From: JALYUA01 sp039933215
GTDB lineage: Bacteria > Acidobacteriota > Thermoanaerobaculia > UBA5066 > Gp7-AA6
DNA length: 64,000 nt
Assembly (NCBI GenBank): GCA_039933215.1
Contig: JBDTOO010000006.1
Span: 1 to 64,000, forward strand
Reading direction: 5' to 3'
Part shown: piece by piece, positions 8,412 to 17,532 of the stretch
How positions within the stretch are numbered: position 1 is the stretch's first letter
How the letters are laid out: each line of letters opens with the position of its first letter
Translations under genes and position numbers: made by a program
The notes under the pieces: generated by a model
Databases searched by the model: none
The model's input: only the letters and a program-made list of their open reading frames with translations
Told to the model about the DNA's origin: nothing

Positions 8412-9579
8412 GCACCGATTCGCGGCGGGCGCACGGAGGACGACAGTTCTCCTCCCCTTTCCTCTCGAGAGCGTGCTCTCGGACTGGTCGTCGCTGCGGA
8501 GCCGCATGGCGCGAGACAAGCCCGCGGCGTTCACGCGGGACGAATGGGCTTATCTCATCGGTTTCCTCGACCCCGGCTCGCTCCGCTCCGCTTTCTCGAT
8601 GTCGTTCGGCGAGCCGGACCCGTCCGGGGCGCCGGCCGACGCCGTGGCCGTCCCTGGCGGAACGATCGCGGTGTGGCTGCCGAACAACGTGAGCCTTCTC
8701 GGCGCCTTGAGCCTCGTCCTCCTCACCCTGACGGGCAACGCGATCCGCATCAAGTCCGGCTCGCGGGGCGACGACCTGACACGGGCGTTCCTCGACTACG
8801 CCGTCGCGCACCTCGCCGCCGGGCCGCTCCGGGATCTCCTCGAGACGCGCGTCGACGCGCAGACGTTCGCACGGGACGATGCGCGCAACGCGGAGTGGGC
8901 CGCCGAAGCGAGAACGCGCATCGCGTTCGGCTCCGATGAGGCCGTCGCGGCGATTGACGCGCTGCCCCATCCGCCGGGGAGCGCCTCCTTCTCCTTCGGT
9001 CACCGCGAATCGGAAGCATGGATCGACCTCGCCGGGTCCGGCGACGATGCCGCGCTCGTCTCGCTCCTGAAGGTCTTCGACGTCTACGGCCTCGCGGCGT
9101 GCACGTCGCCCGCGCGCGTCATCCTGCTCGACGCCTCGCGCGAGGACGCGCTCGCCCTTCGCGACCGCCTCGTCGAGCGCTGGGCGTCGCTCTTTCCGCG
9201 AGCCCCCGAAATGGCGATCGCGTCCGCGGCGGTCCTCGACCACCAGTGGGCGGGCGCGCAGGGGTGGGACAGCCGGCTGACGGCGCGCCACGGAGCCGCG
9301 CTCGCGGTGGGAGCGCCGGGGATTCCGATGCCCGAGGGCCGACGGCTTCTGCGGATCCTGTCTCTCTCGCTGGAGGAGGCCCTGTCGAGCCTGCCCCGCA
9401 ACATCCAGACCGTCGGCCAGGCCATCTCCCCCTCTTTTTCGAAGGATCTCCCGCGTCGGCTCGCCGCGGAGGGCGTCAAGCGGTTCGTCCCAATTCGGGA
9501 CATGCACCAGTTCGGACCGGTCTGGGACGGCCAGTCCTTCTGGCAGTCCACGTTCGACCGGATGGAGGCCGCCGGATGA
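8404..9579 (+). CDS. LuxC-like acyl reductase (aldehyde dehydrogenase fold)
   Basis: LuxC reduces an enzyme-bound acyl thioester to aldehyde with NADPH. The 391-residue protein has an N-terminal cofactor region and the catalytic segment AACTSPARVI with nucleophile Cys233, matching the CxSPQ-like site of LuxC, plus a preceding SFGHRESEAW stretch. The start overlaps the luxE-like gene by 8 nt and the stop overlaps the following ATG. With the LuxE-like protein it should form an acid-to-aldehyde reductase, here probably working on an ACP-bound acyl group rather than a free long-chain fatty acid (inference). Confidence 0.8.
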   Translation: MFEHRFAAGARRTTVLLPFPLESVLSDWSSLRSRMARDKPAAFTRDEWAYLIGFLDPGSLRSAFSMSFGEPDPSGAPADAVAVPGGTIAVWLPNNVSLLGALSLVLLTLTGNAIRIKSGSRGDDLTRAFLDYAVAHLAAGPLRDLLETRVDAQTFARDDARNAEWAAEARTRIAFGSDEAVAAIDALPHPPGSASFSFGHRESEAWIDLAGSGDDAALVSLLKVFDVYGLAACTSPARVILLDASREDALALRDRLVERWASLFPRAPEMAIASAAVLDHQWAGAQGWDSRLTARHGAALAVGAPGIPMPEGRRLLRILSLSLEEALSSLPRNIQTVGQAISPSFSKDLPRRLAAEGVKRFVPIRDMHQFGPVWDGQSFWQSTFDRMEAAG

Positions 9580-10268
9580 TCCGCGACCACGATTTCAACT
9601 GCACCTGGTGGGGCGCCCGCGTCGGAATCCTGGAAGACGCGGCCTTCTTCTCGGAGCCAGCGGAGAAGCGGACCGCGGAGCTGGCGCCGTACAGCTGGGT
9701 CGAGTTCCGATGCGCGCTCGACGAGGCGCCGGATCCGTGGCGCCTCTCGGACGCGGGCTTCGCGCAGGTGGACACGCAGCTGAAATTCCGGATCGGGCTC
9801 GGCCGGATCGCGGCCTCGACCGAGCCGCTCACGGTTCGCTTCGCCAGCGAGGAGCCGTTCGCGCTCCCGGAAAAGGACTGGCCGGACTTCATCCACGAGC
9901 GGTTCCGCCACCTGCCGGACACGACCGCGAAGAAGGTCTCGGAGCGCTATTCGATCTGGGGCGCCGGTTTGCTCACGAGGTCGCCCGAGTGGTGTGTGGA
10001 GGTGGGCCGCGACGGCCAGGCGGAGGGCTGGTTCCTCGCGGAGCCGGAAGGCGGCCACCTGAACCTGGCCCTGGCGATGACCCGGCGGGGAGCGACGATC
10101 TCCGGCCTCGACTTCTACGCCGCCGCCCTGCGGGCGTTCGGGGAGCGGGGAGCGCGGCTCGGCGAGGCACGGTTCTCGATCGAGAACCGGCCGGTGCACA
10201 ACATCTACGCCCGGCTCGGCGCCGTCTTCCTCGACGCGATCGGCTGCTGGATGTGGAGCGCGCGGTGA
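9576..10268 (+). CDS. GNAT-like acyltransferase, similar in layout to dTDP-fucosamine acetyltransferases
   Basis: A protein of 230 residues. The C-terminal third (ISGLDFYAAALRAF, then a VHNIYARLGAVF stretch) matches the end of WecD/RffC-type GNAT enzymes, where an Asn/Tyr helix closes the acyl-CoA site. The N-terminal half is not recognisable to me. It is the last gene of the operon; ATG 9576 lies in an ATGA overlap with the LuxC-like gene. It may move an acyl group onto an amino sugar, fitting the glycosyltransferase at the head of the operon. Assignment is moderate. Confidence 0.55.
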   Translation: MIRDHDFNCTWWGARVGILEDAAFFSEPAEKRTAELAPYSWVEFRCALDEAPDPWRLSDAGFAQVDTQLKFRIGLGRIAASTEPLTVRFASEEPFALPEKDWPDFIHERFRHLPDTTAKKVSERYSIWGAGLLTRSPEWCVEVGRDGQAEGWFLAEPEGGHLNLALAMTRRGATISGLDFYAAALRAFGERGARLGEARFSIENRPVHNIYARLGAVFLDAIGCWMWSAR

Positions 10269-10308
10269 CGCCCCGCGTGCCGGCCGGCCGCCGCTCCGGC
10301 CGCCGGCG

Positions 10309-10914
10309 CTAAGGCGCCGGCTCGTTTCGGCGGGGGATCGCGACGCAGAGCAGGTACTGGTGGTACACGGCGAATTCTTCCGCGACGACCACGCGAAAGT
10401 GCTCTCCAAGCGCGCGCAGGAGCGTCTCGCGGTCGCGGGGATGCCGCCCCCGGTCGTATTTCCAGAGCCACCGGGAGATCCCTCGCGCGTCGTTCTTCAG
10501 CGGGTCGAGAAACAGGAGGTGCCCGGACGTGATCCGCGAGAGCTCGGACACCACTCGGGAAAGCGTCGCATCGTCGACGTGATGAAAGACGGCGACGCAG
10601 ACGGTCAGGTCGAAGGTGCCGCCGGGAAACGGCAGCGCGGAGGCGTCCGCGGCTACGGCCTTCGTTACGAGCTCCCGCCGGCGAAGTGCCGCGAGGGCCC
10701 GCGGATCGAGATCCAGGCAGACGGGGCCGACGCCGAGCCGCGCCGCGAAGCCCCCTTCGGAGCTTCCGACGTCGAGCACGCGGCGATGCGGGAGGGCCTC
10801 GAGCCTCGTCCGCAGCCGCGCCGCGACCTTCGCCTGCCCGGCGAGGTTCTGGACGAGATCGTAGATCCGGGGATGCGAGACGAGCGACGCGGCGACGCGC
10901 TGGAGGACTCCCAT
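10309..10914 (-). CDS. Class I SAM-dependent methyltransferase
   Basis: Rossmann-fold methyltransferase of 201 residues. Motif I is VLDVGSSEGG (46-55), followed by an acidic LDLD loop (67-70) and AADASALPF, typical of UbiE/COQ5-like small-molecule methylases. The ATG at 10914 overlaps the stop of the membrane protein upstream (ATGA), so the two act as one translational unit. The pairing suggests methylation of a lipid-linked or glycan substrate. It converges on the GNAT-like gene; a GC-rich stem around 10302-10319 spans its stop codon and may help end transcription. Confidence 0.8.
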   Translation of the reverse strand: MGVLQRVAASLVSHPRIYDLVQNLAGQAKVAARLRTRLEALPHRRVLDVGSSEGGFAARLGVGPVCLDLDPRALAALRRRELVTKAVAADASALPFPGGTFDLTVCVAVFHHVDDATLSRVVSELSRITSGHLLFLDPLKNDARGISRWLWKYDRGRHPRDRETLLRALGEHFRVVVAEEFAVYHQYLLCVAIPRRNEPAP

Positions 10915-12695
10915 CACTTCCCGCTTTCCGGCGGACGGGAGGCGCGGATCCGGAGGACCCGGGGCGCGTTCCCGCCGGGCGCCCCCCCCGGGACGGCCTC
11001 GTAACGGCCGTCGATCCAGGCCTGCACGGTCCCTCCGTATCCGTTTCCGAAGAAGCCGGTACCGTACTCCCCCATCGGACGCGGCCAGAGCACGATCGCC
11101 GCGGGGTTCGCGCGCGCGAGCTCGTCCACGATGGCCGGCTCGTTCGCGGCGGTCACGTATCCGGGCAGGTACAGCTTGTGCCGGATGGGGTTGCCCCTGC
11201 GGGCGAGGTAGTTCAAGACTTCTCCCTCGGGAAACACGACGAGACCCGCTCCCGACGGCGTCCCATTCCGGATCCTTCCGGCGATCTCCGTGATCCGGGC
11301 GGCGACGGCCGGGCTCGCGGAGAGCATCCCCTGCGTGCCCGGCACCTCGACGCGGTCGTCGCTCCGGTAACCCGCGATGCGGCCGGCGAACGCCGCCGCG
11401 GCCGCGAGTCCGACGACGATCCGAAGGCCCTTCGAGAGCCGCTCCCGAACATCCGGCGGACGGCTCGCCACCGCGGCGGCGGCGCAGCCCGCCACGCACA
11501 CGAGCGCGAACAGAAGGGCCGGCGCTACGTAGGGCCCGTCCGTCAGGAAGAAGAATCGCCGGTGAGAGGCGAGCAGGCCCATCGTCCCGAAGCCGGCGAG
11601 CGCCGCGCCCGTCGGACCGGGCCGCGCGAGCCCGAGAGCGACCGCCGCGCCGCAGAAGAGCGGAGCGCCCGAGAACATCCCACCGGCGGGAGATCCTCCG
11701 ACGGCGACGCACACGGCGAGTGCGATCAGGATCGCGAAGAGCCGCGCGAGCCGGGCGCGGACGCGGTCGGGCTCCCGCCGCGCGGAAACGAGGAGCTCCA
11801 CCGCCAGGAAAACGGACACGAGGGTGAGCGCGCCGTAGGCCATCTGGACGAGACCCGGGATCCACGGCACGGCACCCGGGTCTCCGAGTCTCCTTGAGGT
11901 CTCGGGAGGAAGGTGGAGGAGCAGCACGGGCGCGTCGCGAAGGACGGCGGCCGGACCGGCGAGGGCCACGAACAGGCCGATCCCCCCGGCTTCCACCGCC
12001 AGAAACCCAGCCGCGACGAGGGCCGCCGCCGCCGCGCGACTCCCCGCCCGGACGCCGCGTCCGGCGACGAGAACCGCGACGGCGGCGGCGATCGCCGCGG
12101 CGAGCCCCCATTCCGTCCGGCAGAGGCCCGCGAGGCCCGCGAAGGCGCCCGCCGCCAGGAGGGCGCGTCGTGGGACGGCTCGATCCGACCAGGGCGGCGA
12201 CGCCCGGGCGACCGCGATGAGGGAGAACCCCGCCGCGTGCCACATCCGGTAGCCCATGCCGAGGATCGCGCCCCCCGCGTTCGGCATGAACACGAGAAGG
12301 GGAATCGCCGCGACGGTCCACGCCCACGCCTCGCGCCGCCCGGTGACGCGGCCGAGAGCGAACCGAAGACACGCGAGCGCCGCCGCCCCGCCGCACGCCC
12401 CGGCGATCGCCAGTGTCCGGAAGCTCGATCCGAACGCACGGAAGAAGAGCGCGTGGAGGTAGGGCGTGAAGGGCCCGAACCAGTACACGACATCCCGGTA
12501 CAGGAGGTCTCCCCGGGAGAGAGCGTCCGGAACGATCCATTCCCGGCCCGAATCGATGAGGGCGTCGGACCACTTGCCGCGGGAGGCGAAAAAGAGAAGA
12601 AGTGTCGCTCCCGCGGCCGCGAGGGCGGCGATCGCCGCGCCGGAATTCGCGACGCGGCGTGTACTCGGACGCGCCGGCCCCCGCGGAGCGTTCAC
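10914..12695 (-). CDS. Polytopic membrane protein, GT-C glycosyltransferase-like (paralogue B)
   Basis: A 593-residue protein with roughly ten membrane segments and a soluble C-terminal domain. It shares with the 605-residue protein at 2178-3995 an acidic first loop followed by LLYRDVV, a C-terminal AIVLWPRPMGEYG stretch, and overall topology, so the two are paralogues. Together they bracket the acyl-activation operon. By analogy with GT-C enzymes it may transfer a lipid-linked sugar on the periplasmic face; no substrate can be given. An eight-cytosine run (10982-10989) lies in its last codons and could be prone to slippage. Confidence 0.7.
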   Translation of the reverse strand: MNAPRGPARPSTRRVANSGAAIAALAAAGATLLLFFASRGKWSDALIDSGREWIVPDALSRGDLLYRDVVYWFGPFTPYLHALFFRAFGSSFRTLAIAGACGGAAALACLRFALGRVTGRREAWAWTVAAIPLLVFMPNAGGAILGMGYRMWHAAGFSLIAVARASPPWSDRAVPRRALLAAGAFAGLAGLCRTEWGLAAAIAAAVAVLVAGRGVRAGSRAAAAALVAAGFLAVEAGGIGLFVALAGPAAVLRDAPVLLLHLPPETSRRLGDPGAVPWIPGLVQMAYGALTLVSVFLAVELLVSARREPDRVRARLARLFAILIALAVCVAVGGSPAGGMFSGAPLFCGAAVALGLARPGPTGAALAGFGTMGLLASHRRFFFLTDGPYVAPALLFALVCVAGCAAAAVASRPPDVRERLSKGLRIVVGLAAAAAFAGRIAGYRSDDRVEVPGTQGMLSASPAVAARITEIAGRIRNGTPSGAGLVVFPEGEVLNYLARRGNPIRHKLYLPGYVTAANEPAIVDELARANPAAIVLWPRPMGEYGTGFFGNGYGGTVQAWIDGRYEAVPGGAPGGNAPRVLRIRASRPPESGK

Positions 12696-12883
12696 CTCGA
12701 TATTGGCGGTGGCGATGATCGATGGTAACCGATCCCGGCGGCGCCGAATCTCCGGCGAGAGATCGGTGTCCGGTCACCGCTCGAGCCGCCGCGGCATCGC
12801 GCCGAGCGGGCTCGAGGACCGGCGCGTGGATCTCTCGAGAGTGAGAGCTCGCCCCGAAAACAGAGCGGACCGTTCTTCGACGT

Positions 12884-14170
12884 TCAGTCCCGCGGCGGCG
12901 GGACGGTCCCCGGGCCGACGGGCCGGCCCGCCTTGTAAATCGTCTCGATCGCGCGCACGTTCGTGGGATCCGCGAGCGGGTCGGAGGTCAGCACCAGAAA
13001 GTCGGCACGCTTCCCCGGGGAGAGCGTGCCGCGGTCGGCGTCGATCCCCATCGATCGCGCGGCCGTCTCCGTCGCCGCGCGAAGCGCTTCCAGGGGCGTC
13101 AGACCTGCTCGGACGTAGAGCTCCATCTCGATCGACACGGAGAGGCCGGGGAACGCCCACATGTCCGTTCCGAGGGCGATCGGGACTCCCGCACGATGGA
13201 GGGCGACGATGTTTGCGCGCAGGAGCGGCAGGTGCCGGCGCACGTTTTCGTAGGCCGGATATCGGGCGCGGTAGCCCGCCGCGTAGTCCGGCGCGCGCAT
13301 CCGGGCCACCGTCGCGGCCGGCAGGCCTCCGGGGGCCGTGACGCGGGGATCCGAGAGGACGTGATCGACGAACGATCCCGTATCCGCCAGAAACTCGAAG
13401 ATGTCCATCGTGGGCACGTAGTAGACGGGCCTCGCCTTCATCGTCGCCACGGTCGACTCGTCCAGAGGATCGAGCGCCCCGTGGGCGAGCGCCGTCGCTC
13501 CGTCGGAAACCGCCTCCCGGGCATCCGCCGCGCCGGGCGCATGGACGATCGCACGCATCCCCTGCCTCCGGGCCTCGTCCAGGAGAGCGGACGCGACGTC
13601 GGCCCGCACGCGGACGAGCGGGGCGAGCGGCGCGCGGCACCACGCCATGTCGTCCAGCATGAGCTTGATCTCCGTCGAGCCGAGAGCCTTCGCCTTCCGG
13701 ACGGATGCGCGCGCCTCGTCCGGGGTGGCGGGGAATCGGTCGAGCCCGGCGTCCGGGGGCTGCGCGGACCACCAGCCTCCGGCGACGGTGAAGATCGGAG
13801 CGGCCGGAAACACCTCCGGAGCGTCCGAGCGCGCGCCCGAGGCCTTCGCGAGCGTTCGAGACGAGCCCACGTCTTCCGCCATCAAACGCGCGGATGTGAC
13901 GCCCCAGCGGAGCATCGCCCGGAGATCCTCGTCGGATTCCGCGTGCACGTGCGCGTCGATCAGTCCCGGGACGATCCAGCGGCCGGTCACGTCGATCACC
14001 CGGACGTCCGCGGGGAGCGCCTTCAGAGCCTCCGGCGTCGCGGCGCCGGCGGAGACGACCCGGCCGTCGCGGACGACGAGAAGAGCGCGGGCGACGGGAG
14101 GACCGCCGTTGCCGTCGACGAGCGTGGCGCCGCGCAGCGCGAGGGTGGCGGCGAGCAGAGGAGTCAACAC
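12884..14170 (-). CDS. Amidohydrolase family protein (imidazolonepropionase/prolidase-like)
   Basis: A 428-residue metal-dependent hydrolase of the amidohydrolase superfamily. The ligand set is complete: HVH (74, 76), Lys169 for carbamylation, His210 (AIVHAP), His230 (ALAHGA) and Asp336 (GTDMW). The N-terminal and C-terminal beta-sandwich strands (GATLVDGNG; GTLSPGKRADFLVL) are present. Such proteins cleave cyclic amides or dipeptides, and the substrate cannot be predicted. The first 14 residues are hydrophobic but too short for a clear signal peptide. It lies 4 nt behind the purF start-to-stop unit on the same strand. Confidence 0.85.
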   Translation of the reverse strand: MLTPLLAATLALRGATLVDGNGGPPVARALLVVRDGRVVSAGAATPEALKALPADVRVIDVTGRWIVPGLIDAHVHAESDEDLRAMLRWGVTSARLMAEDVGSSRTLAKASGARSDAPEVFPAAPIFTVAGGWWSAQPPDAGLDRFPATPDEARASVRKAKALGSTEIKLMLDDMAWCRAPLAPLVRVRADVASALLDEARRQGMRAIVHAPGAADAREAVSDGATALAHGALDPLDESTVATMKARPVYYVPTMDIFEFLADTGSFVDHVLSDPRVTAPGGLPAATVARMRAPDYAAGYRARYPAYENVRRHLPLLRANIVALHRAGVPIALGTDMWAFPGLSVSIEMELYVRAGLTPLEALRAATETAARSMGIDADRGTLSPGKRADFLVLTSDPLADPTNVRAIETIYKAGRPVGPGTVPPPRD

Positions 14171-14174
14171 CCCG

Positions 14175-15575
14175 CTAAGACGAGATCGCGGATTCTTTCT
14201 CCCGCTCCGGCTCCTCGATCTCGACCGGGTAGATCCCCGTGAAACAGGCCGTGCAGGCGGCCTGCTGCGGGCGGCCGAAGGCCTCGAGCATCCCTTCGGG
14301 AGACAGGTATCCGAGACTGTCCGCCTCGATATAGCCGCGGATCCCGTCGATCGACTGATTTGCCGCGATGAGCTCGCTCTTCGTCGGGGTGTCGATCCCG
14401 TAATGGCAGGAGTTCATCGTGGGGGGCGAGGAGATCCGGACGTGGACCTCGCTCGCGCCGGCATCCCGGAGCATCCGCACGATCTTGCGCGACGTCGTCC
14501 CGCGGACGATCGAGTCGTCGACCATCACGACGCGCTTGCCGGAGACGACCTCACGGACCGGATTCAACTTCACCTTGACCCCGAAGTGGCGGATCGACTG
14601 CTTGGGCTCGATGAAAGTCCTTCCGACGTAGTGGTTCCGCACGAGCCCCATCGCGAACGGGATCCCACTCTCGCGGGCGTATCCCAGGGCCGCGTACATG
14701 CCCGAGTCGGGCACCGGAGTGACGACGTCTGCGTCCGCGGGATGCTCGCGAGCGAGCCGGGCTCCGAACGCCTCGCGGGTGGCGGCGACGTTGCGGCCGA
14801 AGACCAGGGAGTCCGGACGGGCGAAGTAGACGTGCTCGAAGACGCACGGCGTGGGGCGCGGGAAGGAGAATCGATGCGAGGTGAAGCCCTCGGCCGACAG
14901 GCGCACGATCTCGCCGGGCTCGACGTCCCGCTCGAAGCGCGCCTCGATCAGGTCGAACGCGCACGTCTCGGAGGCCACCACCGGGGAGCCTTCGCGGACG
15001 CCGAGCGAGAGCGGGCGGATGCCGTGGGGATCCCGGACCGCGAAGATGCCGTCGCGCGCGAGGATCAGGAGCGAATACGCCCCCCGCACTTCCGCGAGCG
15101 CGTCCGCGATGGCGCCGACGAGCGTCGGCGACTTCGACCTCGCGATCAGGTGAAGGATCACTTCGGAGTCGGACGTCGTGGTGAAAAGGGCGCCGGAGGC
15201 CTCGAGGGACGCCCGGATCTCCCGGGCGTTGACGAGGTTGCCGTTGTGCGCGAGCGCGAGAGGCCCGCGCCCCGTGGCGAAGACGATCGGCTGGGCGTTG
15301 ACGAGAAGCGACGCGCCCGCGGTCGAATACCGGACGTGGCCGATGCCCGTACGGCCCGGAAGCCGGGAGAGCCGCGCCTCGCTGAAGACGTCGGCGACGT
15401 ATCCCATCTCCCTCTCGAAGTGGACGTCGGCTCCGTCCAGGGTCGCGATTCCCGCCGACTCCTGTCCGCGGTGCTGCAGCGCGTAGAGGCCGAGGTAGGT
15501 GAGGCGGGCGGCATCCTCCGCGTCGAACACCCCGAAGACTCCGCATTCGTCGCGGAAACCCTGGCTCAGAGGCAT
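14175..15575 (-). CDS. purF: Amidophosphoribosyltransferase PurF
   Basis: First committed step of purine synthesis, making phosphoribosylamine from PRPP and glutamine. ATG 15575 is chosen because it gives a 10-residue propeptide before the nucleophile in DECGVFG (Cys11), as in the Bacillus-type enzyme; a longer frame upstream would bury this cysteine. The PRPP loop VVMVDDSIVRGTTS is intact. The C-terminal CTACFTGIYP segment points to the oxygen-sensitive 4Fe-4S form. Length 466 residues. The 236-bp gap upstream holds three direct repeats (15627-15672) but no recognised purine operator. Confidence 0.95.
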   Translation of the reverse strand: MPLSQGFRDECGVFGVFDAEDAARLTYLGLYALQHRGQESAGIATLDGADVHFEREMGYVADVFSEARLSRLPGRTGIGHVRYSTAGASLLVNAQPIVFATGRGPLALAHNGNLVNAREIRASLEASGALFTTTSDSEVILHLIARSKSPTLVGAIADALAEVRGAYSLLILARDGIFAVRDPHGIRPLSLGVREGSPVVASETCAFDLIEARFERDVEPGEIVRLSAEGFTSHRFSFPRPTPCVFEHVYFARPDSLVFGRNVAATREAFGARLAREHPADADVVTPVPDSGMYAALGYARESGIPFAMGLVRNHYVGRTFIEPKQSIRHFGVKVKLNPVREVVSGKRVVMVDDSIVRGTTSRKIVRMLRDAGASEVHVRISSPPTMNSCHYGIDTPTKSELIAANQSIDGIRGYIEADSLGYLSPEGMLEAFGRPQQAACTACFTGIYPVEIEEPEREKESAISS

Positions 15576-15626
15576 CGCCGGGATTTTACCCCGGATCGCG
15601 GCGCAATTTTCGCCGTGCGCCCCGCT

Positions 15627-15672
15627 CGCGCGAGAAGGAGCGTCGCGCGAGAAGGCGGGTTCGCGCGAGATG
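15627..15672. repeat. Three direct repeats upstream of purF
   Basis: The 12-mer CGCGCGAGAAGG occurs at 15627 and 15644, and a shorter relative (CGCGCGAGATG) at 15662, giving spacings of 17 and 18 bp. They lie 50-100 bp upstream of the purF start in the purF/DUF1800 divergent gap. They may be regulator sites or GC-rich noise; nothing else supports a function. Confidence 0.4.
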
Positions 15673-15811
15673 AGCGAGGAAGACGGGAGCGGAGAGTCGG
15701 CCGCGCCGGATTCACACACGAGAAACGCGCGGGAGCGCTCCCTTCTTCCAACCGGGGCGGCGTCCGGGTAACCCCCACCCTCCCCCGCTCGTCCAATCGA
15801 GCGAGGTGCCC

Positions 15812-17509
15812 ATGTTCCTTCGAATTCTTCGGTCGGGCCTCGGACTCGTCCTCTCGGCGTCCGCGCTCCTTCTCGCGTCCTCCGCGTGGGGCTCTCCGCC
15901 CGGAGCGCTGACCGAGCGCGAGAAGGCGCTGCACGTCTTGAACCGGCTCGCCTTCGGCCCCCGGCCCGGCGACGTCGACCGCGTGCTGCGGATCGGGATC
16001 CGTCCCTGGATCGAGGCCCAGCTCCGCCCGGAGAGCCTCCCGGATTCGCAGCTCCCGGCGCGTCTCGCGAGCCTCGAGACTCTGAGCATGGCCCAGAGCG
16101 AGATCTTCGATCGGTTCGAGAAGCCGCTCCGGGAGGCGAGGGAGCGCAGGAAGCTCGCGGCCGCGGCCGCGAGCCCCACCGTGAACGGCGAAGCGCAGGC
16201 GTCGGGCGCCGGGAACGACGCGCGGGAAGACATGGCCCGCCTGCCGCCGGAGCAGCGCCCGAGGCGGCTCGTTGCCGAGCTCGCGACCGCGAAGGTCCTC
16301 CGGGCGGCCTTCTCCGAGCGCCAGTTGAATGAAGTGATGGTCGATTTCTGGATGAACCACTTCAACGTCTACGCGGCGAAGGGGCTCGACCGCGTGCTCC
16401 TGACCTCGTTCGAGCGGGACACGATCCGGCCCCGCATCTGGGGGCGGTTCGAGGACCTGCTCCTCGCGACGGCGAAGTCCCCCGCGATGCTCTTCTATCT
16501 CGACAACGCCCGGTCCGTCGCGGACCCGGAGCACCGTCCGGCCGCCCGCCGTAGCTTCCGGCGGGAGCCCTCTCCGGCCTCCGCCGGCACGCCGGAAACT
16601 GCCCGCGCCGCGAAGGGCGGGTTGAACGAGAACTACGCGCGCGAGCTGATGGAGCTCCACACGCTCGGCGTCGACGGCGGGTACACGCAGAAGGACGTCA
16701 CCGAGCTCGCGCGCGTGCTGACCGGATGGTCGATGGAGCGGGCCGCGAGCGGCGAGTTCACGTTCCGCCCGCGCGCGCACGACGCGGGATCGAAGACGGT
16801 CCTCGGCCATGTCTTCGCCGCGGGCGGCATGGATGAGGGCGAAGCGATGATCCGGATCCTCGCGCGGCATCCGGCGACTGCCCGGCACCTGGCCCGCAAG
16901 CTCTGCGAGCGGCTGGTATCGGACGATCCCCCGGATGCGCTCATCGCGCGGGTCGCCGCGCGATCCCTCGCGAGCGGCGGCGACCTGCGGGAGACGGTCC
17001 GGGCGGTCGTAGAGAGCTCCGAGTTCTTCGATCCCGCCTTCTTCCAGGCCAAGGTGAAGTCGCCCTTCGAGTACGTCGTCTCCGCGGTGCGCGCCTCCGG
17101 CAGCAGCACGGACGCGGGCCGGCCCCTGCTGAAGCAGATCGAGCAGATGGGCGAACCGCTCTACCTGTGCCAGCCGCCGACCGGCTACTCGGATGCGGCC
17201 GCGGCCTGGGTGAACAGCGGGGCGATCGTGGCAAGGCTGAACTTCGCCCTCGCCCTCGCCTCGAACCGGATCCCGGGAACCGACGTGGACCTCAGCCGGC
17301 TCCTGTCGCCGGCGGAGTCGGAGGACCCCGCGCGGGCCGCCGACGCGCTCGCGCGCGGACTCCTGGGGCGCGACCTCTCGCCGGAGACCCGGAGCACGAT
17401 CGCCCGGCGCCTCCAGGAGCGCGCAGCCGCCGGCGAAGGGGCCGAGGCGTCTCCGCTGTCGCTCGTCGCCGCCCTCGTCATCGGAAGTCCCGAGTTCCAG
17501 AGACAGTAA
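15812..17509 (+). CDS. DUF1800 family exported protein
   Basis: A 565-residue protein with a signal peptide (hydrophobic 5-25, cleavage near SAWG-S). The N-terminal HVLNRLAFGPRPGDVD motif is the hallmark of DUF1800, as are FWMNHFNV, NENYARELMELHTLG and VLTGW further on. Start: ATG 15812 has a GAGG ribosome site 5 nt upstream; an in-frame GTG lies 6 nt earlier. DUF1800 proteins nearly always pair with a DUF1501 protein, as here 23 nt downstream. The biochemical role is unknown; a periplasmic or surface location is inferred. Confidence 0.85.
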   Translation: MFLRILRSGLGLVLSASALLLASSAWGSPPGALTEREKALHVLNRLAFGPRPGDVDRVLRIGIRPWIEAQLRPESLPDSQLPARLASLETLSMAQSEIFDRFEKPLREARERRKLAAAAASPTVNGEAQASGAGNDAREDMARLPPEQRPRRLVAELATAKVLRAAFSERQLNEVMVDFWMNHFNVYAAKGLDRVLLTSFERDTIRPRIWGRFEDLLLATAKSPAMLFYLDNARSVADPEHRPAARRSFRREPSPASAGTPETARAAKGGLNENYARELMELHTLGVDGGYTQKDVTELARVLTGWSMERAASGEFTFRPRAHDAGSKTVLGHVFAAGGMDEGEAMIRILARHPATARHLARKLCERLVSDDPPDALIARVAARSLASGGDLRETVRAVVESSEFFDPAFFQAKVKSPFEYVVSAVRASGSSTDAGRPLLKQIEQMGEPLYLCQPPTGYSDAAAAWVNSGAIVARLNFALALASNRIPGTDVDLSRLLSPAESEDPARAADALARGLLGRDLSPETRSTIARRLQERAAAGEGAEASPLSLVAALVIGSPEFQRQ

Positions 17510-17532
17510 ACAGCCGACCAGGGATAAAGACG

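Noticed and set aside
4058..10268. Bioluminescence operon, because of LuxC- and LuxE-like genes
   Set aside because: No luxA, luxB or luxD homologue is present, and the neighbours (ACP, AMP ligase, glycosyltransferase) indicate another use.
10982..10989. C8 run as a phase-variable switch in membrane protein paralogue B
   Set aside because: The run lies in the last few dozen codons and simply encodes Gly/Pro-type residues; without strain comparison there is no sign of switching.
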